Positions 53,563-62,781 of a DNA stretch of 64,000 bases are shown here, piece by piece. Position 1 is the first letter of the stretch; every line of letters starts with the position of its first letter. A program made the translations under genes and the position numbers. Under the pieces are notes generated by a model. The model ran no database searches and was not told the origin of the DNA. It worked only from the letters and a program-made list of their open reading frames with translations. Source of the DNA: Clostridia bacterium (GTDB taxonomy: Bacteria > Bacillota > Clostridia > Oscillospirales > UBA644). The stretch lies in the NCBI GenBank assembly GCA_014872655.1, contig WHHJ01000003.1, positions 1 through 64,000 on the forward strand. Reading direction: 5' to 3'.

Positions 53563-54783
53563 TCAAGTACGGTAATCGCCGTTAATCTTTACATAATCGT
53601 AGGTGAGGTCACAGCCGAATGCAGCCGCCCGGGCGGTTCCGTCCTGTAACTGTACCTGAATGGTAATTTCGTCGTCAGAAAGAACTTCTTTGGCAATTTG
53701 TTCGTCAAAATCAATTCCTGCACCGTTCCGGCAAACGCCGATATGTCCAGTTTTGGAAACAAAATCCACGCTGACTTGATGAACGTCTACCTCACATCCC
53801 GAATAACCGATTGCGCACAGTACGCGTCCCCAGTTAGCGTCAGCGCCAAACATGGCTGCTTTGACCAGGCTGGAAGAAACAACACTCAAAGCAATGCGTT
53901 TTGCTGTGGGTTCGTCTTTTGCGCCTTCAATGGTGCACTCAATCATTTTGGTCGCGCCCTCGCCGTCTCTTGCCATTGCACGGACCATTCGGGTGTTCAG
54001 GGCGGTCAAGGCCTCTACAAATTTTTGAAAGTCTTCGTTTTGCGTATCTTGAATTTCTGCGTTTCCTGCCAGTCCGGAAGCCATGATGCAGGCCATATCA
54101 TTGGTGCTGGTATCTCCATCGATAGACAGCATATTGTACGTGTTCGATACCGATAATGTCAGCGCTTGCTGTAAGGCTTTTGGAGAGATTGCTGCGTCCG
54201 TAGTCAAAAAGGCCAGCATTGTTGCCATATTGGGATGAATCATTCCGGATCCCTTTGCGATGCCGCCGATAGTAACCGCTTTTCCGCTTAAATCAACGGT
54301 TACGGCAAATTCTTTATTTTGGGTGTCTGTCGTCATGATTGCTTCAGATGCTGCATGAGATCCGGTTGTGCTCAATCCCGAAACCAGCTGGGGAATGGCG
54401 TTCACAATCGTTTCAACGTTTAGGGGCTGTCCGATGACTCCGGTAGAAGCTACAATGACATCCTGCGGTTGGATCTGTAATTGCTGTGCCAGTTGGTTGC
54501 AGGTGAGTTCTGCTTTTTCAACACCGTCCGCATTACAGGTGTTGGCATTTCCGCTGTTGCAGATCATAGCTTGCGCATAGCCGTCAGATAGGTGTTGTTT
54601 GGTTACGGTGATCGGTGCGCCCTTTACTAAATTTTGTGTATATACGGCTGCGGCCGGACACCGATTTTGTGCAAAAATCAGAGCCAAATCTTTTTTAGAT
54701 TGGTTTTTCCGAATCCCGCAATGCATGCCGTTTGCAGTAAATCCTTTCGGCGTGGTAACGCCGCCGTTTTCAATAAATTCCAT
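53563..54783 (-). CDS. argJ: Bifunctional ornithine acetyltransferase ArgJ
   Basis: A 406-residue ArgJ that transfers the acetyl group from N-acetylornithine to glutamate (and may also use acetyl-CoA). It autocleaves at the conserved Ala-Thr bond in HPNMATML, where Thr188 becomes the nucleophile. With ArgJ the pathway recycles acetyl groups, so an ArgA is not needed. It follows argC with a 12-base gap. Confidence 0.96.
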   Translation of the reverse strand: MEFIENGGVTTPKGFTANGMHCGIRKNQSKKDLALIFAQNRCPAAAVYTQNLVKGAPITVTKQHLSDGYAQAMICNSGNANTCNADGVEKAELTCNQLAQQLQIQPQDVIVASTGVIGQPLNVETIVNAIPQLVSGLSTTGSHAASEAIMTTDTQNKEFAVTVDLSGKAVTIGGIAKGSGMIHPNMATMLAFLTTDAAISPKALQQALTLSVSNTYNMLSIDGDTSTNDMACIMASGLAGNAEIQDTQNEDFQKFVEALTALNTRMVRAMARDGEGATKMIECTIEGAKDEPTAKRIALSVVSSSLVKAAMFGADANWGRVLCAIGYSGCEVDVHQVSVDFVSKTGHIGVCRNGAGIDFDEQIAKEVLSDDEITIQVQLQDGTARAAAFGCDLTYDYVKINGDYRT

Positions 54784-54795
54784 AAAAAAACTCCT

Positions 54796-55836
54796 TTAGA
54801 ATGACGCGGGAACAAAATGCAGACCGGTTTCTTCCGGCAACCCGAAGATTAAATTCATATTTTGCACCGCTTGGCCCGCCGCGCCTTTCACTAAGTTGTC
54901 GATAGCAGCCACGATAATCAGGCGGTTGGTATGTTCGTCTGCGTGTAGAGAGATATCGCAGTAATTGCTCATGCGTACATATTTCAGATTGGCCACTTCA
55001 CCCAGTGGTTTTACTCGGACAAACTTCTCGTTTTGATACGCTTGGACATAGGCCTGATGAATCTTTTCCAATGTGGCGCCCTCTTCCATCGACGCGTAAA
55101 TAGTCGAAACGATGCCGCGATTGACAGGTAACAGGTGCGGGACAAAGGTGACCTGAATAGGCTGTCCGTATATTTTAGATAACGTTTGTTCTATTTCTGG
55201 TGTGTGGCGATGCTTGCCGATATTGTAAGGAGCAAAGGTTTCGTTGCAGTCCGGGAAGTGTGTGTTTTGAGCCAACTTGCGTCCGGCTCCGGTTGTTCCG
55301 GATTTTGCGTCGATGATAATGGTTTGCGGCGAAATCCATTTTGCTTTTAAAGCCGGATACAGGCCCAAAGAAATACTGGTCGGGTAGCATCCCGGATTTC
55401 CGATCAGCTGGGTCTGGCAAATTTGCTCCCGAAAAATTTCGCAAAGGCCATACACTGCTTTTTGATGAAGTTGCGGATACTGATATGTGCATCCATACCA
55501 ATGCTCATATTCCTGCGGATCGTCCAAACGGAAGTCTGCGCCGATATCGATAAAGGCTTTCCCTTTTTGGTCGCACTGCTTTGCCAGTTCTTGGCTGACT
55601 CCGTGAGGAACCGCCGCAAACAAAACATCGCACCGATCAATCGCCTGTTCAACAGAAACCAGTGTGTCGTCACATATCTGAGAAAAATTCGGGTAAATTT
55701 CTGCAAAAGATTTTCCCTCAAAAGATACGGAAGACAGTGCTTCTATTTTTACATTGGGATGTCCCAGTAAAATTCTTACTAATTCTGCGCCCGCATATCC
55801 GGTTGCTCCGATAATGCCGGCTTTAATTTGCGTCAT
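54796..55836 (-). CDS. argC: N-acetyl-gamma-glutamyl-phosphate reductase
   Basis: A 346-residue NADP-dependent reductase. The N-terminal nucleotide fold is GIIGATGYAGAELVRIL, the active-site Cys is in GNPGCYPTSI, and the C-terminal part has PHLLPVNRGIVSTIYA. The ATG at 55836 was chosen over a GTG three codons upstream on spacing to AAAGGA. Its start overlaps the argH end by 14 bases. Confidence 0.96.
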   Translation of the reverse strand: MTQIKAGIIGATGYAGAELVRILLGHPNVKIEALSSVSFEGKSFAEIYPNFSQICDDTLVSVEQAIDRCDVLFAAVPHGVSQELAKQCDQKGKAFIDIGADFRLDDPQEYEHWYGCTYQYPQLHQKAVYGLCEIFREQICQTQLIGNPGCYPTSISLGLYPALKAKWISPQTIIIDAKSGTTGAGRKLAQNTHFPDCNETFAPYNIGKHRHTPEIEQTLSKIYGQPIQVTFVPHLLPVNRGIVSTIYASMEEGATLEKIHQAYVQAYQNEKFVRVKPLGEVANLKYVRMSNYCDISLHADEHTNRLIIVAAIDNLVKGAAGQAVQNMNLIFGLPEETGLHFVPASF

Positions 55837-57217
55837 TTGATTCACATTCCTTTAAAAACTCTTTCAGCGTTTGAATTTGCCGCTCAACGGCCTCCGGTGC
55901 CGGGCCTCCGATGGCACGGCGGCCTTTTACGCAATTTTCCAGATTTACGCTTTCGTAAATGTCCTGTTCAAATAAATCGCTGTGTTGACGATATTCTTCC
56001 AGCGATAAGGTTTCCAGGGTTTTATTCTGTTCTTCGCAATACCGCACAATTCCTCCGATCACGCGGTAAGCATCGCGGAATGGCATTCCTTTTTTGGTCA
56101 GATAGTCTGCGCAGTCCGTCGCGTTAATAAATCCTTTTGATGCGGCGTTTCTTAGTGCCTGCTTGCGTACTGTAATGGATTGAAACATCGGCACAAAAAT
56201 TCGAAGACAGGCAGACAAGGTATCTACAGTATCAAAAATACATTCTTTATCTTCCTGCATATCTTTGTTGTATGCAAGCGGCAATCCCTTCATCAACGTC
56301 AGCAGGGTAATCAGCGTTCCGTATACGCGGCCTGTTTTGCCCCGGACGAGTTCTGAAATGTCCGGATTCTTTTTTTGCGGCATAATCGAAGACCCTGTAG
56401 AAAACGCATCGTCTAAACCAATAAAGCCAAATTCAGAGGAGCACCACAAAATCATTTCCTCGCTAAAGCGAGATAGGTGCATCATTAAAATGGAGGCACA
56501 AGAAGCAAATTCAATCAGAAAATCTCGGTCACTGACCGCATCAATACTGTTTTCGCACGGACGGTCAAAGCCCAGTAAATCCGCTGTTAATTGCCGATCT
56601 ATGGGATACGTGGTGGTTGCTAATGCTCCGGCTCCGAGCGGGCACTCATTGAGTCGTTTTTTGCAATCTGAAAGTCGGCCGCAGTCCCGTTTCAACATTT
56701 GTGCATACGCTAAGATATAGTGTGCAAAGGTGACCGGTTGTGCTCTTTGCAGGTGGGTGTAAGCCGGCATAACAAAATCTTTGCATTGCTCTGCTTTGTC
56801 CACGATTGCCTGAATCAGTGCTGCGGTCAGATGCAGAATTTCGTCTGTAGCCTGACGCATGTACAATCGGATATCCACCGCAATCTGGTCGTTGCGTGAC
56901 CGTGCAGTGTGCAGACGTTTCCCCGCATCGCCGATCCGCTGTGTCAGAATGGTTTCAATATTCATATGAATATCTTCCGCGTCTACAGATAACTCAACTG
57001 TTCCGTTTTCAATATCCGATAAGATTTGTTTTAATTCTCGGCAAATGAGTTCGCTTTCTTCTTTGGGAATAATGCCGCACTGGCCCAACATGGTTGCGTG
57101 TGCGATAGAACCCGTAATATCTTCTTTATACAATCGTTTATCAAATCGAATGGACGAGTTGAAGTCATTGGTTTGACTGTCCACATCTTTGGTAAAACGC
57201 CCGGACCAAAGTTTCAT
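55823..57217 (-). CDS. argH: Argininosuccinate lyase
   Basis: A 464-residue lyase of the fumarase/aspartase fold that splits argininosuccinate into arginine and fumarate. The N-terminus LWSGRFTKDVDSQTNDFN and the signature loop GSSIMPQKKNPD (with the catalytic Ser) are intact. It overlaps argC by 14 bases. It is separated from argG by the ACT and UPF0210 genes. Confidence 0.96.
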   Translation of the reverse strand: MKLWSGRFTKDVDSQTNDFNSSIRFDKRLYKEDITGSIAHATMLGQCGIIPKEESELICRELKQILSDIENGTVELSVDAEDIHMNIETILTQRIGDAGKRLHTARSRNDQIAVDIRLYMRQATDEILHLTAALIQAIVDKAEQCKDFVMPAYTHLQRAQPVTFAHYILAYAQMLKRDCGRLSDCKKRLNECPLGAGALATTTYPIDRQLTADLLGFDRPCENSIDAVSDRDFLIEFASCASILMMHLSRFSEEMILWCSSEFGFIGLDDAFSTGSSIMPQKKNPDISELVRGKTGRVYGTLITLLTLMKGLPLAYNKDMQEDKECIFDTVDTLSACLRIFVPMFQSITVRKQALRNAASKGFINATDCADYLTKKGMPFRDAYRVIGGIVRYCEEQNKTLETLSLEEYRQHSDLFEQDIYESVNLENCVKGRRAIGGPAPEAVERQIQTLKEFLKECESNDAN

Positions 57218-57231
57218 GTTTTGCCTCCCTG

Positions 57232-58590
57232 TTAGTTTTTCAGGCTTTGTATCGGAGCCGGAATCCGTCCGCCCCGTTCAATAAATTTTGCCGGAGAAAA
57301 TTGGTTGACCGGCATGACGGGTGCAGATCCTAACAACCCGCCAAATTCAACCATGTCTCCCTCTTTTGCACCGTAAACCGGAATCACACGAACTGCCGTT
57401 GTTTTGCTGTTGATCATTCCGATCGCTGCTTCATCTGCGATGATTGCCGAAATGATTTCTGCGGAAGTTTCGCCTGGGATGGCTATCATATCCAGCCCTA
57501 CGGAGCATACAGAGGTCATGGCTTCCAACTTGTTCAGCGTCAAACATCCACATTGAGCAGCATGAATCATTCCCGCATCTTCTGAGACGGGGATAAACGC
57601 TCCGGACAAGCCTCCAACATGGGAAGAAGCCATAATTCCGCCCTTTTTCACCGCATCATTCAACAACGCTAAAGCCGCCGTTGTTCCGTGGCACCCGCAG
57701 CATTCCAGCCCCATTTGCTCTAAGATGTAAGCTACGGAATCTCCGATTGCCGGAGTGGGAGCCAGAGACAGGTCAACGATACCAAAACTTACGTTTAGTC
57801 GTCTGGATGCCTCTGCGGCGACCAGCTGTCCCATTCGGGTTATTTTGAAAGCAGTCTTTTTTACAACATTTGCAACTTCCGACAGGTCTCCATCACATTT
57901 TTCCAAAGCGGTCTTTACAACGCCGGGGCCGGATACGCCAACATTGATTGCTGTATCCGCTTCTCCCATGCCGTGAAATGCCCCGGCCATAAACGGATTA
58001 TCTTCTACCGCATTGGCAAAAACAACCAATTTTGCGCAGCCAATAGAGCCTTGATCTTTGGTAACCTGAGCCAACTGTTTGACGATCAATCCCATATCCC
58101 GGACAGCATCCATATTGATTCCGGCCCGCGTAGAGGCTACATTGACTGAAGAACAAACATTTTGTGTTTGAGCCAGCGCACTGGGGATAGACTGAATCAA
58201 TGCTCGGTCGCTTTCGGTAAATCCTTTCTGCACCAAAGCAGAAAAACCGCCGATAAAGTTGACTCCGCATTCATCTGCCGCTTTTTGAAGAGTTAACGCA
58301 AATGGTGTTAAATCTTTCGCCTTGCAAGCCGCTGCAATGACACTGATCGGAGTGACAGAAATTCTTTTATGAATAATGGGAATACCATATTCTTTTTCGA
58401 TCTCGTTTCCGGTTTGAACTAAGTTTTTTGCTTTTTGACAAATTTTATCATAAATTTTATTGCAGCATATGTTGATATCTTCACTAATGCAGTCAAAAAG
58501 CGAGATTCCCATAGTGATCGTTCGAACGTCCAAATGTTCGTCCGTGATCATGTGAATGGTCTCTAAAATATCGTCTGTGTTATACAGCAT
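57232..58590 (-). CDS. UPF0210/DUF711 protein (PFL-like fold)
   Basis: A 452-residue protein of the UPF0210 (DUF711) family, whose structures resemble the pyruvate-formate-lyase barrel but which has no known activity. Conserved segments include [33 protein letters not shown], the Cys-rich [15 protein letters not shown] and [10 protein letters not shown]. It is almost always found next to a small ACT-domain protein, as here (11-base gap), which suggests an amino-acid-sensing partner. It lies inside the arginine block. Confidence 0.93.
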   Translation of the reverse strand: MLYNTDDILETIHMITDEHLDVRTITMGISLFDCISEDINICCNKIYDKICQKAKNLVQTGNEIEKEYGIPIIHKRISVTPISVIAAACKAKDLTPFALTLQKAADECGVNFIGGFSALVQKGFTESDRALIQSIPSALAQTQNVCSSVNVASTRAGINMDAVRDMGLIVKQLAQVTKDQGSIGCAKLVVFANAVEDNPFMAGAFHGMGEADTAINVGVSGPGVVKTALEKCDGDLSEVANVVKKTAFKITRMGQLVAAEASRRLNVSFGIVDLSLAPTPAIGDSVAYILEQMGLECCGCHGTTAALALLNDAVKKGGIMASSHVGGLSGAFIPVSEDAGMIHAAQCGCLTLNKLEAMTSVCSVGLDMIAIPGETSAEIISAIIADEAAIGMINSKTTAVRVIPVYGAKEGDMVEFGGLLGSAPVMPVNQFSPAKFIERGGRIPAPIQSLKN

Positions 58591-58601
58591 GATTCTTCTC
58601 C

Positions 58602-58871
58602 TTATATTTTGTGCATCGCATTAAAGATATCTTCGTGCATAGTGTGCATTGACAGCCCCATGCTCTGACCTAACTGATCAATTTGTTCTACAAAATCCGT
58701 AAATTTTTCTTTGATGTTGGAGATGTCTACAATCATGATCATTACAAAAATATCTCCGAGTACTTTTTGCGTGATATCGCAGATATTTACATTGTTTTGC
58801 GCGCATTTTTCACTTACTTTGGAAATAATGCCGACCGTGTCTTTACCAATAACCGTAATGACTGCTTTCAT
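58602..58871 (-). CDS. ACT domain protein (UPF0237)
   Basis: An 89-residue single ACT domain of the UPF0237 type: [31 protein letters not shown], then a C-terminal helix with [21 protein letters not shown] domains bind amino acids. The ATG at 58871 was chosen for AAAGGCGG upstream; the frame is open six codons earlier. It is separated from argG by a terminator, and sits directly before the UPF0210 gene, its usual partner. Confidence 0.92.
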   Translation of the reverse strand: MKAVITVIGKDTVGIISKVSEKCAQNNVNICDITQKVLGDIFVMIMIVDISNIKEKFTDFVEQIDQLGQSMGLSMHTMHEDIFNAMHKI

Positions 58872-58897
58872 AAGGTTTCCGCCTTTCAAAATGAACT

Positions 58898-58936
58898 CAA
58901 AACAGTGCGAAAACTCGTTGCTTTCGCACTGTTTTT
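58898..58936 (-). terminator. Terminator after argG
   Basis: AAAACAGTGCGAAA (58900-58913) pairs with TTTCGCACTGTTTT (58922-58935). T-runs are present on both strands; on the minus strand it would end argG transcripts before the ACT gene, or act as an attenuator. Confidence 0.8.
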
Positions 58937-58952
58937 TGTTAATAAATCTGTA

Positions 58953-60179
58953 TTAATCCTGTTTTTCGCGTTGTTTATCCAACATGGCTTTTACTTTGAT
59001 GGGTAACCCGTACAGGTTGATGAAGCCTTCTGCATCTTTTTGGTTATATACCTCATCCTGGCTGAATGTTGCAACTTGTTCATCGTACAGCGTGTAGGGG
59101 GAGGTAATGCCGGCTAAAATGATGTTGCCTTTATAAAGCTTTAATTTTACGTCGCCCGTAACGGTTTTCTGCGTCTGGTCTACAAAGGCAGAGAGCGCTT
59201 CTCTGAGTGGGGTAAACCATTGTCCGTTATAAACAATATCTGCAAATGTTAAAGCCATTTTTTGCTTGTAGTGCTGAGTTTCTTTGTCCAGACAAATGGT
59301 TTCAAGCGCATCGTGTGCTTTATACAAAATCGTTCCGCCCGGAGTTTCGTATACACCTCTGGACTTCATGCCGACCAACCGGTTTTCAACCATGTCGATA
59401 ATACCGATTCCGTTTTCTCCACCCACTTTATTCAGCGCTTTCAACAGTTCAACGCTGTCCATAGCCTTTCCGTCAAGAGCTGTCGGAACACCCTGTTCAA
59501 AGTGGAGGTTGATGTAAGTATCCTGATCCGGAGCCTTTTCCGGAGTAACTCCAAGTTCCAAGATCTTATCGTACATCGGCTCATTTGCCGGATCTTCCAG
59601 ATCTAAACCTTCGTGAGATAAGTGCCAAAGGTTCATATCTTTGGAATAGTTTGTTTCACGATTGATTTTCAGCGGAACATTATGGGCTTCTGCGTAATCG
59701 ATTTCTTCGTCTCTGGACTGGATGTCCCAAATCCGCCAAGGCGCAATAATTGGCATATCCGGTGCAAAATGTTTGATGGTTAATTCAAACCGAACCTGGT
59801 CATTGCCTTTTCCTGTACAGCCATGGCAGATTGCGTCAGCATTTTCTTTTTTTGCAATTTCAACAATTCTTTTTGCAATCAGTGGACGTGCAAAAGAGGT
59901 TCCCAACAGGTATTGATTTTCATATACAGCTCCGGCTTTTAATGTTGGGTAGATATAATCTTCAATAAACTCTTTTGTCAAGTCTTCAATGTATATTTTA
60001 GATGCGCCGGTTTTGATGGCCTTTTCTTCCAGTCCTTCCAATTCCGAAGCCTGGCCGACATTTCCGGAGACACAAATCACTTCACAATTGTTATAGTTTT
60101 CTTTTAACCACGGGATAATGATCGAGGTGTCGAGTCCTCCCGAGTATGCAAGAACTACTTTTTTAATTTCCTTTTTCAT
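58953..60179 (-). CDS. argG: Argininosuccinate synthase
   Basis: A 408-residue ArgG that joins citrulline and aspartate with ATP. The N-terminal PP-loop [14 protein letters not shown] (about residues 7-20), [16 protein letters not shown] and [12 protein letters not shown] are present. AGGAGG precedes the ATG. It has its own promoter 39 bases upstream and an ARG-box region further out. It is transcribed in the same direction as argH but separated by a terminator and the ACT/UPF0210 pair. Confidence 0.96.
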   Translation of the reverse strand: MKKEIKKVVLAYSGGLDTSIIIPWLKENYNNCEVICVSGNVGQASELEGLEEKAIKTGASKIYIEDLTKEFIEDYIYPTLKAGAVYENQYLLGTSFARPLIAKRIVEIAKKENADAICHGCTGKGNDQVRFELTIKHFAPDMPIIAPWRIWDIQSRDEEIDYAEAHNVPLKINRETNYSKDMNLWHLSHEGLDLEDPANEPMYDKILELGVTPEKAPDQDTYINLHFEQGVPTALDGKAMDSVELLKALNKVGGENGIGIIDMVENRLVGMKSRGVYETPGGTILYKAHDALETICLDKETQHYKQKMALTFADIVYNGQWFTPLREALSAFVDQTQKTVTGDVKLKLYKGNIILAGITSPYTLYDEQVATFSQDEVYNQKDAEGFINLYGLPIKVKAMLDKQREKQD

Positions 60180-60217
60180 TTTTTGCCCTCCTAAGTGACA
60201 AATTCTTCGTTTGTTTA

Positions 60218-60246
60218 ATTATACAATTTATTGGATAAAAAATCAA
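60218..60246 (-). promoter_or_regulatory. Sigma-A promoter of argG
   Basis: TTGATT (60241-60246), 17 bases and TATAAT (60218-60223) on the minus strand, 39 bases upstream of the argG ATG. Confidence 0.8.
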
Positions 60247-60268
60247 TACCCTAAAACAAAAAAAATAA

Positions 60269-60286
60269 ACGAATATTATATTCAAT
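60269..60286. promoter_or_regulatory. Weaker ARG-box-like palindrome
   Basis: GAATATTATATTCA (60271-60284) has the two half-sites of the ArgR/AhrC pattern, but one extra base in the centre compared with the consensus. It lies just upstream of the argG -35. Confidence 0.4.
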
Positions 60287-60437
60287 TTTACCGGCGCCTT
60301 GTATATAATACTAAAAACAGCTATTTCATGTTTTTTGAATGATATATCTGGCGGTGTTTTCAGGCGAAAATCAAACAGGTGGTAGGTGTTGAAAAAGATA
60401 GAAAAGAAGTTTTTTAAAGTTTATAAATATTCAAATA
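60287..60437. other. Gene-free stretch between ARG-like sites
   Basis: AT-rich sequence with a possible plus-strand TATAAT (60304-60309) and no ORF longer than 17 codons. The 60456-60690 part is similar, containing only AT-rich sequence until the rplU promoter. Confidence 0.4.
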
Positions 60438-60455
60438 TATGAATATTTATTCATT
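60438..60455. promoter_or_regulatory. ARG box (ArgR/AhrC operator)
   Basis: TATGAATATTTATTCATT matches TNTGAATWWWWATTCANW at every position. It lies about 190 bases upstream of the argG -35. A second partial half-site (ATTCA) precedes it, so two sites may be adjacent. The arginine repressor gene itself is not in the window. Confidence 0.7.
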
Positions 60456-60692
60456 TTTTGCTTTTTTGAATAGTTTCCTTTAAACGATCAGGAAAAGCAT
60501 CATGAGTGATGAATGAAACAAAATCACATTCCGATATTACACCTATATATTATATAAGAAACCAAGAGGCTTGTCAATTAAAAGAAAACGAAATTTTTAT
60601 AGATTGTCCTTTATTTTAACCGTAGAGCCCGGCAATCAGGAAGAATTGCTCAAAAAGGAGGCGCATGTTTTAAGGGATCTTTAAAAAATATG

Positions 60693-60721
60693 TTGACAAG
60701 AGGGCATTTTTGTGGTATAAT
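60693..60721 (+). promoter_or_regulatory. Consensus sigma-A promoter of rplU
   Basis: TTGACA (60693-60698), 17 bases and TATAAT (60716-60721): both hexamers and spacer are perfect. Confidence 0.95.
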
Positions 60722-60727
60722 AACAAA

Positions 60728-60792
60728 GCCGCATAGAACAGGCTCTTAAAAGTCATATGGCTGCCTGTGATAGCGAGTCTTAAATAAAGAGG
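60728..60792 (+). promoter_or_regulatory. Candidate L21 leader of the rplU mRNA
   Basis: The roughly 70-base leader contains possible pairs CAGGC/GCCTG and AGTCAT/ATGGCT around 60741-60769, as might be expected in an L21 autoregulatory leader. The Rfam model could not be tested here. Confidence 0.45.
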
Positions 60793-60799
60793 TAAAAAT

Positions 60800-61111
60800 A
60801 TGTACGCAGTAATCGTAACAGGCGGTAAACAGTACAAGGTTGCCGAAGGCGACACATTGTTTATCGAAAAGCTGGATGCGGAAGCTGGCAATACGGTCAC
60901 CTTTGATAAGGTATTGCTTGTTGCAGACGGCGACAAAATTACAGCAGGTGCTCCGTATGTAGAAGGAGCAACGGTAGAAGCCAAATTGGAAAAGAACGGA
61001 AAAGCTAAAAAAATCCGTGTTTTCAAGTATAAGGCAAAGAAGAATGAACGTAAGCGCATTGGGCACAGACAACCTTATTCCAAGGTTACGGTCAGTGCGA
61101 TTAAACTGTAA
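60800..61111 (+). CDS. rplU: 50S ribosomal protein L21
   Basis: A 103-residue L21 with [18 protein letters not shown] at the N-terminus and [15 protein letters not shown] near the end, both hallmarks. AAAGAGGTAAAA precedes the ATG. It is followed by rpmA after 20 bases; the Prp protease gene that normally sits between them in Firmicutes is absent. Confidence 0.97.
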   Translation: MYAVIVTGGKQYKVAEGDTLFIEKLDAEAGNTVTFDKVLLVADGDKITAGAPYVEGATVEAKLEKNGKAKKIRVFKYKAKKNERKRIGHRQPYSKVTVSAIKL

Positions 61112-61131
61112 GAAAGCTGGAGGTGTTTTAA

Positions 61132-61392
61132 ATGGCTCATAAGAAAGGTGTCGGCTCGACAAAAAACGGCCGTGATTCCGAATCAAAACGCCTTGGCGTA
61201 AAAAAGGCAGACGGACAGTTTGTTTTGGCAGGAAACATCTTGGTTAGACAGCGCGGAACAAAGATCAATCCGGGTCTGAATGTCGGCAAGGGTTCTGATG
61301 ATACGTTGTTTGCTTTGGTTGACGGTACGGTCAAATTTGAGCGTGTCGGCAAGGATAAGAAAAAAGTAAGTATTTACGCCGTCGAACTGTAA
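61132..61392 (+). CDS. rpmA: 50S ribosomal protein L27
   Basis: An 86-residue L27 starting [17 protein letters not shown]. Most Firmicute L27 proteins carry a short N-terminal extension ending in a phenylalanine-containing site that Prp cleaves. That extension is missing here and so is a prp gene. The rest ([27 protein letters not shown]) is standard. The ATG has GGAGG 9 bases upstream. Confidence 0.97.
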   Translation: MAHKKGVGSTKNGRDSESKRLGVKKADGQFVLAGNILVRQRGTKINPGLNVGKGSDDTLFALVDGTVKFERVGKDKKKVSIYAVEL

Positions 61393-61433
61393 GATTGCCA
61401 AAGGTAAAGCTTATTTTTATAAACAAGTCGTTC

Positions 61434-61475
61434 AATAAAGATGCCTTGCAGATGTAAAGCATCTTTATTTTTTTT
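61434..61475 (+). terminator. Terminator or attenuator between rpmA and obg
   Basis: AATAAAGATGC (61434-61444) pairs exactly with GCATCTTTATT (61459-61469), followed by a T-run; the obg ribosome site (GGAGG) begins immediately after. No separate promoter for obg was found, so read-through may control its level. Confidence 0.85.
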
Positions 61476-61484
61476 GGAGGAAGT

Positions 61485-62765
61485 ATGTTTGCGGATTATA
61501 CGAAAATATATGTAAAGGCTGGCGACGGCGGAGACGGAGCAGTTGCCTTTCATCGTGAAAAATATGTGGCCGCAGGCGGGCCTGATGGCGGAGACGGCGG
61601 AAAAGGCGGCAGTGTTATATTTGAAGTAGATACAAATATGAACACCTTGGAAGATTTACGTTATCACCGAAAGTTTGTTGCCAAGAACGGAGAGAACGGA
61701 AAAGGCGGCAAAATGTTTGGGAAAAACGGCGCGAATGTTACGATCAAGGTGCCGCTGGGAACGTTGATTCGAGACGCGCAGACCGGACGTATTATAAAAG
61801 ATATGAGTGATCAAGAGCCGTTTGTTTTTCTGAAAGGCGGTAACGGCGGATGGGGCAATCGGCATTTTGCAACGCCCACTCGTCAATGTCCTCGATTTGC
61901 AAAGCCCGGTATTCCAGGAGAAGAACGGGAATTGATTTTGGAGTTAAAATTGATTGCGGATGTGGGACTCGTCGGTTTTCCGAATGTGGGCAAGTCTACT
62001 TTGTTGAGTGTTGTAAGTTCTGCACGCCCTAAGATTGCTAATTATCATTTTACAACGCTGAGTCCGAATTTGGGCGTTGTGCGGATTGATGACGGGCAAA
62101 GTTTTGTGATGGCCGATATTCCTGGTATTATTGAAGGCGCCGGCGAGGGTGCTGGATTGGGACATCAGTTTTTACGTCACATTGAGCGGTGCCGATTGCT
62201 GGTGCACATGGTCGATATTTCGGGCAGTGAGGGGAGAGATCCTCTTCAGGATTTTGAGACGATCAATCGGGAACTTGCCGGATTTTCCGAAAAATTGGCA
62301 CAGTGCCCTCAAGTGGTTGTTGGGAATAAGGCTGATATCATTACAGACCCGCAGACAGCACAGGCATTTCGTGAGTATGTTCAAAAACAAGGATTAGATT
62401 ATTTCGAAATTTCTGCGGCAGCACATCAGGGTGTACAGGATTTAGTAAAGGTATTGTATGAAAAAATTTGTCATCTGCCTGCCATTACGGTTTATGAACC
62501 GGAAGAAGAGCCTTTGGACGAAAAAACGCTTGGTCAACGCTCTAAAGAAATTACGGTAACGCGGTATGCGGACGGCTTTTATTCTGTAGAAGGCGAATGG
62601 CTGCGTTATGTGATGCGTAGTGTAAATTTTGACGATTATGAATCGCTGCAATATTTTCAACGGATTCTTCGCAGCAGCGGAGTGATTGATAAATTAGTTG
62701 AAAACGGCATAAAAGAGGGCGATACGGTCAATATATATGATTATGAGTTCGATTTTGTGTTTTAA
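61485..62765 (+). CDS. obg: Obg/CgtA GTPase
   Basis: A 426-residue Obg-family GTPase, which acts in 50S assembly, stress response and sporulation entry. The N-terminal Gly-rich Obg domain has repeated GGDGG and GGKGG patterns. The G domain has GFPNVGKST at about 165-173, switch II DIPGIIEGA and NKAD. The C-terminal OCT domain is present (about 340-426). Order rplU-rpmA-obg is conserved. AGGAGG-like site before the ATG. Confidence 0.97.
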   Translation: MFADYTKIYVKAGDGGDGAVAFHREKYVAAGGPDGGDGGKGGSVIFEVDTNMNTLEDLRYHRKFVAKNGENGKGGKMFGKNGANVTIKVPLGTLIRDAQTGRIIKDMSDQEPFVFLKGGNGGWGNRHFATPTRQCPRFAKPGIPGEERELILELKLIADVGLVGFPNVGKSTLLSVVSSARPKIANYHFTTLSPNLGVVRIDDGQSFVMADIPGIIEGAGEGAGLGHQFLRHIERCRLLVHMVDISGSEGRDPLQDFETINRELAGFSEKLAQCPQVVVGNKADIITDPQTAQAFREYVQKQGLDYFEISAAAHQGVQDLVKVLYEKICHLPAITVYEPEEEPLDEKTLGQRSKEITVTRYADGFYSVEGEWLRYVMRSVNFDDYESLQYFQRILRSSGVIDKLVENGIKEGDTVNIYDYEFDFVF

Positions 62766-62781
62766 AGAATGAGAGGTTCCT

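Noticed and set aside
60389..60442. 17-codon TTG frame after GGTGGTAGGTG near the ARG box
   Set aside because: The frame is too short, has a non-ATG start and runs into the ARG box; no evidence for expression beyond a chance ribosome-like site.
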